Shown here one piece after another: positions 11,658 through 22,460 of a stretch of DNA of 64,000 nucleotides. The notes below the pieces were generated by a model. The model ran no database searches. It had not been told where the DNA came from and worked only from the letters and a program-made list of their open reading frames with translations. Origin of the DNA: Laccaria trichodermophora (lineage: Eukaryota; Basidiomycota; Agaricomycetes; Agaricales; Hydnangiaceae). Positions within the stretch are counted from its first letter, which is position 1. Each line of letters opens with the position of its first letter. The DNA lies in contig JACTVC010000020.1 of assembly GCA_018417955.1 (NCBI GenBank), positions 806,001 to 870,000 on the forward strand. Direction: 5' to 3'. The position numbers and the translations under genes were made by a program.

Positions 11658-12034
11658 TGTAACGGCATGATAAGTATACACTGCTAGTACTACCTACGTG
11701 ATCTAGAACCATCGTATTTACCTGTATTTGTCCCACTCTTTATAGTGTTGTGTTCATAACAAATAAACTCACTTTGCAACCACATCTTATATTACATGTG
11801 GACGGAGTCACCCCTTTTCTGTACGGCTAGGCAGCCTTATGCCTCCCCTCCAGGATACAAGAGTCCTGCGCCGGGTGACTGCGCCCCAGTTCCTGGGTCA
11901 CAGGATAATCTCAACGTGGTGACGCCTTGCAGCTCCACGTTACTTTCTCTCTCTCGTGTACCCCGGATATTCTCCGCCGCTATCTCGCACTCACGCCTTC
12001 GTCGAGAAGTCCCAATTCGCCCTTCGGTTTCACA
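11658..12034 (+). repeat. 5' LTR of the Gypsy-like element
   Basis: 377 bp, starts TGTAACGGCATG and ends GGTTTCACA. It differs from the 3' LTR at eight positions (about 2.1%), all CpG/TpG or CpG/CpA transitions. The apparent open frame starting at 11796 begins inside the LTR, so its first 80 or so codons are unlikely to be real protein. Confidence 0.95.
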
Positions 12035-15000
12035 ATGGTGGGGGCACCGCGGACTTCATCAAGATGAAGTCCCAGAGTGCAAAGACTCGGGGAAACTACA
12101 TAAGGCAAGTCTGATTGACAGATCCTGTCAACTCACGACAGTTTCCAGATTTCCCGACTCCCAAGTAAACTTAAACCCTAACACAGGTGAGAAAACTGTT
12201 GACCACGCCTCGCACGATGCTCCCACACCCTCGTTAGTGCGAATACCCGCTGCCTCCGAGGGTAACAACTTGGCTACGATGAACAACGGCTTCACGCCAT
12301 CAACAACCCTGACAACATCGAAACGACCTCTCCCAACCGACACGAGCTATGCCCATGGCAGTTGTGCGAAGAACTGCCATCGTCAGGGCCTTGAAAACTG
12401 GAACTCCCACTCGCAGTCAAGCTTTCAACTGCACGAAAACGAGTCTACCATCGACCTAGCCAGTCAATTCCCCCTGGAAATCCTGTCAGCACGAAGTCTC
12501 ACAGCCTTCAAGGGCGACAGCATCCCTCAGCTGATTGACAGCTCATCGCTTTCGATTACCCTGTGTGAAAATGGGAAGATGGACCAGCAAACTGCCCAAG
12601 TCGTTCCTGTACCCTCGATAGCGCGAACAACCGCTGCTTCCGAGGATAACATCCTTGCCACACATGATGCCAACTCTACACCCTTCTGACCTTCATTGGC
12701 GCAAACAAACGCTGCTTGTGAGAATGTTGTCCAGACCATGAAAGTGGACGACGACACTACAACTCCCACACCCTCATTAGCGCGAAGGCCCGCTGCTTTC
12801 GAGGGCAACGGCTCTGCATCACCCATACCCTCATCAGTGCGAATACCTGCTGCTTTTGAGGGTAACAGCTTGACTACGCCAGACAACGATTCTAAGCCTG
12901 CAATAACCCTCACAACTTCAAAGAAACAATCTCTCCCAACCAACAGCTATGCCCGCAGCAGTTGCGCAGGGAACTGTCATTGTCTGATCCTCAAAGACCA
13001 GAAGTCCATTTCACTGTCAAGCCCACTATGGTGCGAAGTCGAGCCAATCGACGATCTATCCAGCCAGACCTTCCTGGAATCCTTGTTAGTGCGAAACCTC
13101 GCAGCTTACGAGGATGACAGCGCCCCTCGAATGATCGACAGCTCCTTGTCTACGACCAGTCTATGCGAAGGTGAAGCAACAAACTATCAATCCACTCAAG
13201 TCATTCCCATACCCTCAATAGCGCGAATAATCGCCGCTTCTGAGGGTAACGACTCAGCTGCGATGAACGTTGACTCTCCACCTTCCCTATCCATGTTAGC
13301 ACATAAGCTCGATGAGTTTGAGGGTGCCCACCCAAATTCAAGGGATGACCATATCATGCCTCCGATACCCGCAATAGCGCGATTATCCACCGCTTTTGAG
13401 GGTATCTACCCTGATACAATGGATGACGACTCTGCGCCCATACCTGCTGCCCTCAAAGGAAACAATATGGTGAGGAGGGACGACCTCTCTACACCTTCTG
13501 CACCCCCAATAGCACGACTACACGCGGCTTTCGAGAGTAACCACTCAGCTACAATGGATGATTGCTCGGCATCTTCAATAACTCTGGTGTTATCAGAGGA
13601 ACTATCAGACATCCCAAAAAACCCCCTAACGAAACTAACTCCCACAATCAACAGGAGCTATGCCTATGGCGAATGTGCAAAGGACTGCCGTCCTCAGTGC
13701 CCTATGGGTGGGAAACCCCTGACATCGACCATCCAAATGAATGTATCCCTTCCTCCCTGTCGACGCCTGAATCATCAACCGCCACTGCCCAAACCAGGCG
13801 TCTGTGGGCTGACCACTTTGTTACCCCATTCAATGAAATTGACAACCTGCCCTTCCAATGACGGCTGCCACAGGATCGAATTCCACTACATCGACCACTC
13901 TACTAGTCGCGAAATTGTAGTGTCGATAAGGACTAGGAAAAAAGGGAAGGGAGTGTCGATGACTGAAGAACCTGATACTGAAGTTGATTCCCCTGCTCAT
14001 AGTAACCCCCTAATCTCGATAGCGCGCATGTCTGCTGCTTTCGAGGATAACGACTCAACCACGATGGACGTTGTCTTCACATCTTCCATACCCATGCTAG
14101 CGCATATGTCCACTGCTCTCGAGGATAACGACTCAACCACGATGGATGTTGTCTTCACATCTTCCACACCCACATTAGCGCGAATACCTGCTGCTTTCAA
14201 GGGTAATAACTCAGCAACAACAGACGATTGCTCCACATCTCCAATAAACCCAGCATCATCAGAGCAACTAGAAGATGGGTTTCCGGATCTTTGGGGACTA
14301 TCAGATGCGGTAAACATCCCCAAAAACCCCCCAAAGAAACCAGCTCCCCCAGTTGACATGAGCTATGCCTACAACAATGGCATAAGGAACTGCCTTTCTC
14401 AATACCCTGAACCCTCTCCCCGTCGACACTCTAGTCATCAAACCCCTCCAGTTAGATCAAGCGGTCTTCAGCAAGTCTCCCCTCTATCCCGCTCAACGAG
14501 TTTGACAGCCCCATCCACTGGAGATGACAGCCGCAAATTCCGGATTTGCATTATCGACGACTCGGTGAGAACAAAGGAGCTTGACCCCAAGGCTACCTTC
14601 CCATCAGACTATTACCCCTTGCCGTTATCCGAATCCATGCTTAAGGAACTACATTTAATGAACCATGCGAGTCCCTACGGAGCGCTCTCTGAACTCGTCG
14701 TCTCGCAAGGCAGGAACCATACATTTGCACCAGGCCAGAACATATCCAAATGGCCGACCTCCAGGGACGCAAATGACTCCTACCTTCCTGTTAGTCATGA
14801 ACTCACAACTTCGACAATGACCAGGAAGAAAAGGGAAGGAGGAGCGTTGATGACTGGAGAATCTGACCTCAAGACTTCCCCCTTCATGAATGACAGACTC
14901 TTGCTGGTGACGAGACTGGAGCCTGCAAGTCCTTATGCTTCAGGCAAATCAGATGAAGAGGAACCGACATTGCTTGCCGCCTATTCGAGCTTGAAAGAGA

Positions 15001-17258
15001 TTCCCATGTCCAATGTAGCTATGCAAGGTAGAGTTAACGACGACAAGACGCTAGCTTCCTTATTTAATCGAATTAAGGAAGAACATGAGCTGGAGGCAAT
15101 AACTGTAGGACGTGAGGGTTTGCCCAAATTACAAGTAGTCCTCTGGGATGCCAGGAATGCCTCCCTCACGATTTTCTGTTCCACGTCAGTATTGCGGTCA
15201 GCATGCCCGGGTCCTCTCCTAACCCGCGTAAATTTGATGAGAACACCCTCAAACCCTGCAGTCTTCCACAACCGAAACCAGATGCTTATATCCAGTGAGA
15301 GCGCAACTGAAATGCTCGCAGCTCATTTAAAGAGCGCGAACTACCCCAGGACAACTGCTCCCTCAACTAACCCTGCTGCTCCTAAAGGCATGAACTGGAC
15401 ACTTGTGTCTGGTAAAAGCACGATTGAAATGCTTGCTGCTCATTTAAGGAGCGCGAACTACCCTGAGACGACTGCTCCTGGCTCAAGGACTTGGGAACCT
15501 TACTCTACCAATGTGAATCAGTTTGCTACCTTGGGCGCTGCTCTTCACGCTGGAATTACAGACGATGTAAACCTAGCTTCTTTGTTGAGTCGAATCGATG
15601 AGGAAAGCGAGCCTGAGAAGATAACCGAAGAGCGCGAGGATACACTTGAGTTTCATACATTCTTCCGGAACCTCGGAGCTCTCTCCCCCGCAAATCGCAG
15701 CCTTCTGAACCTGTCTATACCTGTGCTCGTTAAACCCCATTCCTCGAATGATGTGACTTTGGAAGGAACATCCTCTGACCTTACGATCTCTCAGAACAGC
15801 GCTAATTGCATGAAAACTACGACCCCCAACATAATTACTCAAAAACCTTGCCCCACCGACGCTAATTGGCTCGCTGCCTCAGGCGCAGCTACCTCTTCTA
15901 GAGTTTTGAATGGTGGATCGCAAGCGTCTCCGTCGAGCCAAATTAATGAAGAAGAATTCTGGTACTTTGAGGCCGTCAAGAATCTACAAAACAGGACCGA
16001 ACCTAATGCTATACCGACAAGTCACATAGCTGATGTTTCCGATCCCGTGACCTGCAAGGATAACTTAGCGCCTGACGACAGACTACTGCCTAGACAAAAG
16101 GAGGACGGTCGAAGGGAGCATCTATCGGAGATATTACTAGTTGTATCGGGGAATCAAGGTCTTTCGGCGAAATTCTCCTGTAATCCGGAATGGCAACACT
16201 TCGTTTGGGCTTGTACCTCTTATCGATCAGACTGGATAAAGACCGAGAGAAAGAAAGTAAACATTGATGGCGTGTCCTATGTGAATGGCGACTATATACC
16301 ATTGACGGGCACCATACTCCCAAGTCCCTTTCCGTTAAACAGTTCCACCCCTGCGAGATTGCTCGTCTACCCCGCTGCTTCGACAAGCGCGAATAGAACT
16401 CTCGCTCCCTGTAGTAGTGGGGATAAAATGCCTACAGGCCTAAGGAGCGTGAATAACCCTAAGTCTGATAAGACTCCTAACAATACTTCGGTAGTTGGTT
16501 GGACATCATTCGTAGCCACTGAACAGTTAACGCAAAATGAATCGACCAGCTTATTGAGAACGGCGATCAAGGTCAAGGATCATTCCGAGACCATTCCTCA
16601 GTTGGAAGACTTAGACGGGGAGTCTCCTACCCGGGCCCTCTCCACTGTACTCGAAGTTTCTTATGGAGCTGAACTTAATACTCTACCTAAGGCTACACAG
16701 GCAATCCCGTTGATGAAGCTGACCACAGGAGTCCTTCATAAGCCAAAGGGGAACCAATCCTTGTTGAATTATGACCCTTCCCTTCAGCAAGTTTCGACTC
16801 CTCATTCAAACCGAACAGAAGTATTGACTTCTTGCCCTACCCTGTCACACAATCTGACAGTATCAATCAGACGTCTTTCAGGTAGATTACGGACCAGGAA
16901 GGAGTGTCATGACCAAAATTTTGAAGACTTCACTACTCACCGCTTGCAGCCATGCCAGAGAAGGCCCAAGAATATTGGTAGAAAGACTCGAACCCAAAGA
17001 CTCATTCAAGGATGGTCTCGGACAAAGCGACTCCCCTACTCTTCTACCAACTCACAAATCTACTTTGAAAACCTTACCAGATGCAACCGAATGATGTTTC
17101 CAGACGAGACGACCTTTCTTGGAAATTTAGAATGTCAACCCTGGACACTCCAACACTCATTTGAAAGGGAAAGATCTGTACTCTCAAAGAGTTCATCAGC
17201 CTGGAACCGTATCACGTGCGTAATACCGCAGTGGATGAAGTTCAGAGCTCAAGAGTAG
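12035..17258 (+). CDS. giant repetitive ORF of the Gypsy-like element (unknown protein)
   Basis: One frame runs from just after the 5' LTR to 17258, broken only by a TGA at 12687-12689; downstream of it 1520 codons are open. No known domain was recognised. The first 2 kb encode at least ten imperfect copies of a motif like ARIPAAFEGNNSAT, interspersed with four copies of a Cys-containing block like SYAYGECAKDC. Around 15.3-15.5 kb a second repeat, EMLAAHL(K/R)SANYP, occurs twice. By position it should correspond to gag and the start of pol, but I see no zinc knuckle, no protease motif and no RT start. The product is rich in Ser, Thr, Pro and Asn. Whether it is translated is unknown. Confidence 0.55.
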
Positions 17259-18841
17259 CCCCTCCGGCATCAAGCATGACGACTATATCTGTATCAATTA
17301 AACACACTATGCGGCAGTTATCTGAAGCAGGAAGGATCAATGTTTCAGAAGTTGGAAATCATTTGAACAAAACGACAACTAGGAAGAGATTAATCGCGAC
17401 TTCGAAGACTACCTCCTCGGACCGTTCCGTGCCTGCTGCATTTAATACGCGCAAACTAAGCCTAACATCATGGACCTCCTATACTCCAAGTCGGTGGGAA
17501 ACGTCATCGGTTACGAGCCTCGTCTACCACTCTCACATTAGCAACAACACGAGAATCAGAAATCAATCCCATAAGTTCCCAGACGGAAAATGCGCTCGAG
17601 ACCGGAATCACAGCCTTGGCAAAGAGGCCCTTTGTTTTACCCTATGGAATATACACGTAACAGCTGAACGAATGGATAAAAAGTTGCCCATTTCCTGGCT
17701 GCGAGCCGAGCACAACGAGAGGCCTGCGCTCTATTACTGGAATGAATATTCGCGCGAAGTGCACGCAGCGAAGGCAAGGACCAGCAATATAAAAGCTGAA
17801 CTAGATTCCTATGTCTTACATGAGAAAGCGATTAAAGAGAGGGATGTAGGCTTCGCTAGCAACATTAAAGTTAAGCCCATCGGATCAGAGCTGTTCCAGG
17901 CTGGGGGGCCTAAGGCCGTACCCAAGAAGGAATTCCCACTTGGTGAAATGACGAATGAAGTAATCTTCAAGTGGAATGATTTTGAAGTAAGCCCCGAACC
18001 GCTACACAAGGAATATACATGTGCCAGTCCTAAACATTTTCCTTGGAATTATTCACCTTTTGGGAAATGTAACATTCCCCGGAACATCCATGAGACTCAT
18101 GACGATCTAGATTCCAATGAAGAGGAAAATACAGATACACGACGTTTATTCAGCGCGTTAGTAGTATATACGACTCAGGGTTATCCAAGGGAGTCGTTCA
18201 CAGCTATAATGCATGCGGAAGTCGCCGATAATTCGTGCAAGGATATCACTAAACTGCGCAAGGACATTAACCAAATCCGATCACCACCGGACGCAACTTC
18301 TCATAAAGTGTGCTTCCTTCACCCTAACGAACAAAGAATTAGGAGTCATGAAGAGAGGAACAACAAGGAAATAATGCTAGCCTCCAGAGTCCTTATGTGG
18401 ATTCAGACAAGGACAATCGAACATGTCGGGGAATTTTGGAACACAGACAAGTTGAATGTCGCTAGAACCACCTCCGAACTTCGTGAGGTAGCTACATGGC
18501 AATCCAGGCACGTGGTATTCGCTGCCTCAGCCCCAATTGCTGATTCGTCAGCTCATGCTAAACCTAGGAATGGTGCAAAACTGCATAAGGGATTCATGGC
18601 TTCGGTCTGTGCCTGCATCCAGCCATATAACGTTATCCTAGCACCCGCCATACCCATCACCGACGTCAGCCCTCACCCGTGGCATGTCCTGGTGGGGGAA
18701 GTGGTTGTGTATCTACATGGACATGACCCAGGTGTTAGGACTGACAGATCTCGAGATGAAGCAGGAGCGATAACGAGCACCATGGAACATTCAACCACAA
18801 ACACCCCAGAACAGGATGACCATTTCAAGCAGTACTTCTCA
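17216..18841 (+). CDS. second ORF of the Gypsy-like element, overlapping in another frame
   Basis: The open frame (to 18868 if read into the inserted element) overlaps the end of the giant ORF by 43 bp in the -1 frame, so the two could be joined by frameshifting or by an indel. No domain is recognisable. The frame is interrupted at 18841/18842 by the inverted-repeat DNA element, whose terminal bases supply the last nine codons of the apparent ORF. Low-confidence as a protein; listed because the long open frame is not a shadow of another gene. Confidence 0.35.
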
Positions 18842-19071
18842 GTCCCCCACAGAATCCTGCAGGACTGAGAGGATTCCTGGGGATTCCTGAGGATTCCTGA
18901 GGATTCCTGCAGGACTGCACTATAATTTTGGTAATCTTGAGTTGGAGTAAAAATTCTGTCAAGTCCCCAGGAATCCTGAGGACTACATGTGCTAAACTGG
19001 ATGGAAAATTCCAGCTTTAGCCCAAGGTCATGTGACTGAGACCTTATTCTGAGAACTTTTGAAGTGATTTA

Positions 19072-19871
19072 CAGCTGTTTGCAATAATGATGGCACAAAC
19101 GTGATTTTTTTTTTGAATCACAAATATTTGGACTTGGTCAATTTTTAGTTTTGACTACCGTAAAAACTATGTTTTATGCAACATCTTCTTCCTTTCAGCA
19201 CAGTAGAGTAGACTCGTTGTTTCAGGAAGTGATATTGGTCCATATTCAAAACACAGATTGGTGATCACCCATACCAGCCTTGAACAGATGACCAATGTCG
19301 GACTACTGACAAGAATGGATGAGAAACACTTTGAAGCCTCCTCCAAATGGCAGGGACTGCCCCTCTACATCTCTTACACAATAGCATTGCCTACTCTCTC
19401 CGCCGAGAATTGTGATAGATGCTAATGGAGGTGTTGCGCTGGACCTGGACGCAGGAGCGCATGAGAAGTGCGAACATATGGATGCATTTGTGTTCACTTG
19501 TGTCGATGCAGGGCCATGAAGATGGTACAGCACATGGCTTGCAGTGGAGGAGGTCAGATTGTGTGCACCTTAGTGCATATATGAGGAGATAACCACAAAT
19601 TACATGCCTTTTCCCTCAGATCAGAAACTCTGGAAACCCATTAGCTCAATGCCTAGCAACAACGACCTGACTCTTCTTTGCCAAGAGTTCGAGGGATAGA
19701 GAAATAAAATCAGACAGTAGTGACAAGAGGTAGGAATGGGTGGGAGACAACTGCATACGTGCAACAAAGATGGTTTGGATAATGAGGGCAATGTTCAAAT
19801 TCGACAAAGTCCAAATATTTGTGATTCAAAAAAAAAAATCACATTTGTGCCATCATTATTGCAAACAGCTG
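19072..19871. mobile_element. 800-bp TA-flanked inverted-repeat element
   Basis: Terminal inverted repeats of about 75 bp start CAGCTGTTTGCAATAATGAT at both ends, with TA on each outer side (19070-19071 and 19872-19873). Each repeat contains a small hairpin around a T or A run flanked by GTGATT and AATCAC. A 76-codon frame on the minus strand inside has no recognisable domain and is not called. TA duplication fits a Tc1/mariner-class MITE. It is the innermost of the nested insertions. Confidence 0.85.
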
Positions 19872-19967
19872 TAATGCTAAGAATTCCTTATGATAGGTAA
19901 ATTTAACCAGTGAAAAACAAGGTGTATTGAATAGAATTACATTAAGTTTATTTACTACATTTAATTT

Positions 19968-20205
19968 AAAGGGGGGAGAAGGATGAAAAGTGGTGAAGGG
20001 AGGGGGGAAGTGATGGAGGAAGTGGTGGGGAGATGTGGTAGTGGAGAGTGAGGGGGAGGAGAGTGAAGGAGGGGGTAGTGTGGAGAGGAAGGGGAGTGAA
20101 GGAGGGGGTAGTGTGGAGAGGAAGGGGAATGATGGAGGGCTAGGGAGTGGTATAGAGGGAGGAGAGGGGAGTAATGGAGGGAGGGAGAGTGATGGAGCTC
20201 ACTCA
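19968..20205 (+). repeat. purine-rich low-complexity tract
   Basis: About 240 bp that is almost only G and A on the plus strand, with a roughly 30-bp unit (GAAGGAGGGGGTAGTGTGGA-like) appearing twice around 20060-20125. Capable of forming triplex or other non-B structures. Open frames here are compositional artefacts. Confidence 0.8.
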
Positions 20206-20960
20206 CCTGGGCTCGTCGTCGCCCGTTTCCGTTCATGGGCCGTGGCCGTCGTCCATCTCCATTCGTGGCGGTCGGCCTTGCTCGTGGGCGTCCTCGCTCG
20301 TGGGCGGTCGTGTCGGTGACGTGGCACGTCGTCCGTGTGGTGTCGTCGTCCGTGGGCGTTCGTGCCGTTGTCCATGGGGGTTCTGTTGTCGTGGCGTGCG
20401 GGCGTTCGTGTTATTGGGCTGTGGTTCGTGGGCGTCGGTGCCACGTTGACTGCATGGGCGGTGGGCGCCGGCTCATCGTTTGTGGGCGGTGGGCGTCGTC
20501 GACATTGGAGGGTGGGCGTGGGTGCTGGTTGGTGGGTCCCAGTTCGTCGTTGGTTGGTGGGGGCTGACGTTCGTGGGCGGTGGGTCGTTGTTGTTGGGTT
20601 CTGGGCGTGGGCGTCGTCGTCCATGGATGGGCGCTCGACGTTGCCGTTCGGCGGTCGTGGTTGTGTGTGGGGTGGTCGTGGTCATCCGTGTGTGGGCGGT
20701 CGTGGCGTTGTTGTTATCGCCGTCCCTCGTCCTGGCGTGTGGGCGTTCGTTGGCCTGAGAGTTGCCGTCGACGTGGCACGCACGGTTTACGTGCGTGCCA
20801 CATCGTTGGTTTAATGGTGGTGCCGTTTGTTGGGCAACACCATCGTCGTCGTTGTCGTTGTTGTCGTTGTTGTCGTGGCCGTCGTTGTCGTCGTGGTCGT
20901 CGTGGTCGCCGTTGTTTGTTGTGTGGTGGTCGTGGTGGGCGAGGTGGGTGGTGAGGAAAG
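20206..20960 (+). repeat. G/T-rich degenerate minisatellite (GTGGGCG / GTCGTCG words)
   Basis: About 750 bp with extreme keto (G+T) skew on the plus strand, built from degenerate words such as GTGGGCGTCG, TTCGTGGGCGG and GTCGTTGTCG. At least eight overlapping open frames appear on both strands; they translate to Val/Gly/Trp/Arg or Thr/Pro/Arg simple sequence and are not genes. Confidence 0.8.
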
Positions 20961-21320
20961 AGAGAGGTGACGTGACGTGTCACATATGATCAACAAGCAT
21001 GTGCACGGGATGCATCACATCACATGATGTATCCAAGCACATGCTCATGGGTCATGTGACTCATCAAATGCATCATTCCTGGGACTAGTCCTGTCCGAAA
21101 ATCCTCAGGACTGTCTTCAGTCCTCAGGAATGGACCCCCACAGGACTCAAAAAATTGGCTGGCACATCAGCCAATATAGAGTCCTGGTAATCCTCAGGAA
21201 TCCTCAGGAATCCTCAGGAATCCTGCAGGAATCAGTGGGGGACAATAAAGACCTCATTTCAAGGACGACACTCCCTGGAAACCAAAGACGTTAGCTGATC
21301 CGAAGAATCCTGACGGAAAC

Positions 21321-21857
21321 ATGGTCAAACCAGTCAATTTTGGACCAAGCGAAAGCCCCGAGTATCAAGAAAAGTTGACCATAGTGTCGTACAGTAATAT
21401 TGCAGCTTTCAGAGCAGACGATCGATTAGAGCATATCAAAGCACGAGTTCAAACCCCGCTGCTACCCGATACTCGACTGATCTCAAAACCCTTATCTGGA
21501 GCTCGAGTACCATTGTCCAATTCCCTAGCAGATTTCACTCTACTCCGAATGGCCGAAGTCGTCAAGGGAAAGACTGCCCCCCGTTGCCACTTAGGACTGA
21601 GGCCAATTAGAAGAACACTGTTCGATCCCCGGAACAAGTCGACCACCCATCAAAGGTTCATACCAAGAGTATTAGCTATGTTCCTACAGTTATTCGTGTT
21701 CGACTTCATAGTCTATTCAAGTAACTGGGAAGGACTTTCGACTTGTCCTGCCAAGGTGTTAAGAGCCTTAACCACATCGAGAGTTTCCTCACGAAGTTCT
21801 GTGAATTGCTACAAGAGTTACTCATCCACGTTATGGCTAGGACCAAAAGTTCCGTGA
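21321..21857 (+). pseudogene. decayed Gypsy reverse transcriptase fragment
   Basis: The end of this frame aligns by eye with the RT palm/thumb region of Gypsy elements: DFIVYSSNWE sits where the catalytic DD and the following VYSK-W-E are expected, followed by VLRALTTSRV, a Cys, a Tyr-x-Ser and LGPKVP in place of LG-KVS. The catalytic Asp pair is altered to F-D-F, so the enzyme would be dead. The upstream finger domain is not recognisable. The call is based on memory of the family pattern, not on an alignment. Confidence 0.5.
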
Positions 21858-21986
21858 CTTGGATGGCTGACCTGTTTTAGGAAGACTCAAGCTAACCTGG
21901 ATCCTATTCATCCTGCGTCGGCAACCAATCAACCGAAAGCCCTCGAAACAGTCGTTTACCTCCCAAATCTCATTCCCCTTGACCCT

Positions 21987-22460
21987 ATGATCACTGCGCC
22001 GTCATTTGAACCCCTAGAAGGGGGTGATAAATGGCAGTGGCGCATGGGTTCGGAAATCTCCCTCAAGGATGCTCCTGCAAACACATCCATGCTAAACCTC
22101 CTGTTAACGCGGGTACCTCAATCAGTCATCAAGCTGTACGAAGACCAACATGAAGTTGACCAACCGAGTGAACGGGGGGATACGTCGGACAAAACGATTG
22201 TGCTAGCTGGACCTGAGGCTCCTACAAACACAGAAGGTCTAACTGAGTTCCAACCTTTCATAGATGAGGAAAAAATCGTCCTAATCATTGACCACACTGC
22301 CTTAAGATGGGCGCGAATTTATAAAAAGAATAACCAACAACTATTTCCGTGGGGGGCCGTCTTCACTGCTCACCCTGATCCCAATGGAACCGCACTCTGA
22401 ATGGGTCGAATACACCTCAGTGTCGAACCGCTTTCGCAACTAAGGCGAAAACCTTCTCGA
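21987..22460 (+). pseudogene. decayed Gypsy RNase H region
   Basis: LIIDHTALRWA matches the TDH-AL-W signature of Gypsy RNase H. It is followed by LFPWGAVFTAHPDPNG and, after an in-frame TGA at 22398-22400, by GRIHLSVEPLSQLRR, the conserved GR-H-N-D-LSR-end of this domain. The stop and substitutions in the RNase H core mark it as inactive. Confidence 0.6.

Larger units (their letters stand above)
18842..21243. mobile_element. 2.4-kb non-autonomous DNA element with subterminal GGATTCCTGA repeats
   Basis: Ends are imperfect inverted repeats, GTCCCCCACAGAATCCTGCA on the left and the complement of GTCCCCCACTGATTCCTGCA on the right. Just inside both ends are runs of a 10-bp word, GGATTCCTGA/TCAGGAATCC, in mirror orientation (18871-18912 and 21190-21235). 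No transposase was found. The interior consists of a nested TA-flanked element, a purine-rich tract and a G/T-rich tract. No clean target duplication is visible, so the superfamily is undecided. It breaks the reading frame of the surrounding Gypsy-like element, so it arrived later. Confidence 0.75.

Noticed and set aside
11796..12034. Start of a 297-codon frame and its copy at 25601-25978
   Set aside because: The first codons are inside the LTRs; the same frame occurs in both LTR copies and is not an independent gene.
20035..20996. Cluster of overlapping frames on both strands (up to 159 codons)
   Set aside because: All lie in the purine-rich and G/T-rich tracts; translations are simple sequence with no domain.
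18820..21270. Similar words GACCATTTCAAG and GACCTCATTTCAAG on the two sides of the 2.4-kb element
   Set aside because: They do not abut the terminal repeats, so they cannot be a target-site duplication as placed; most likely chance.
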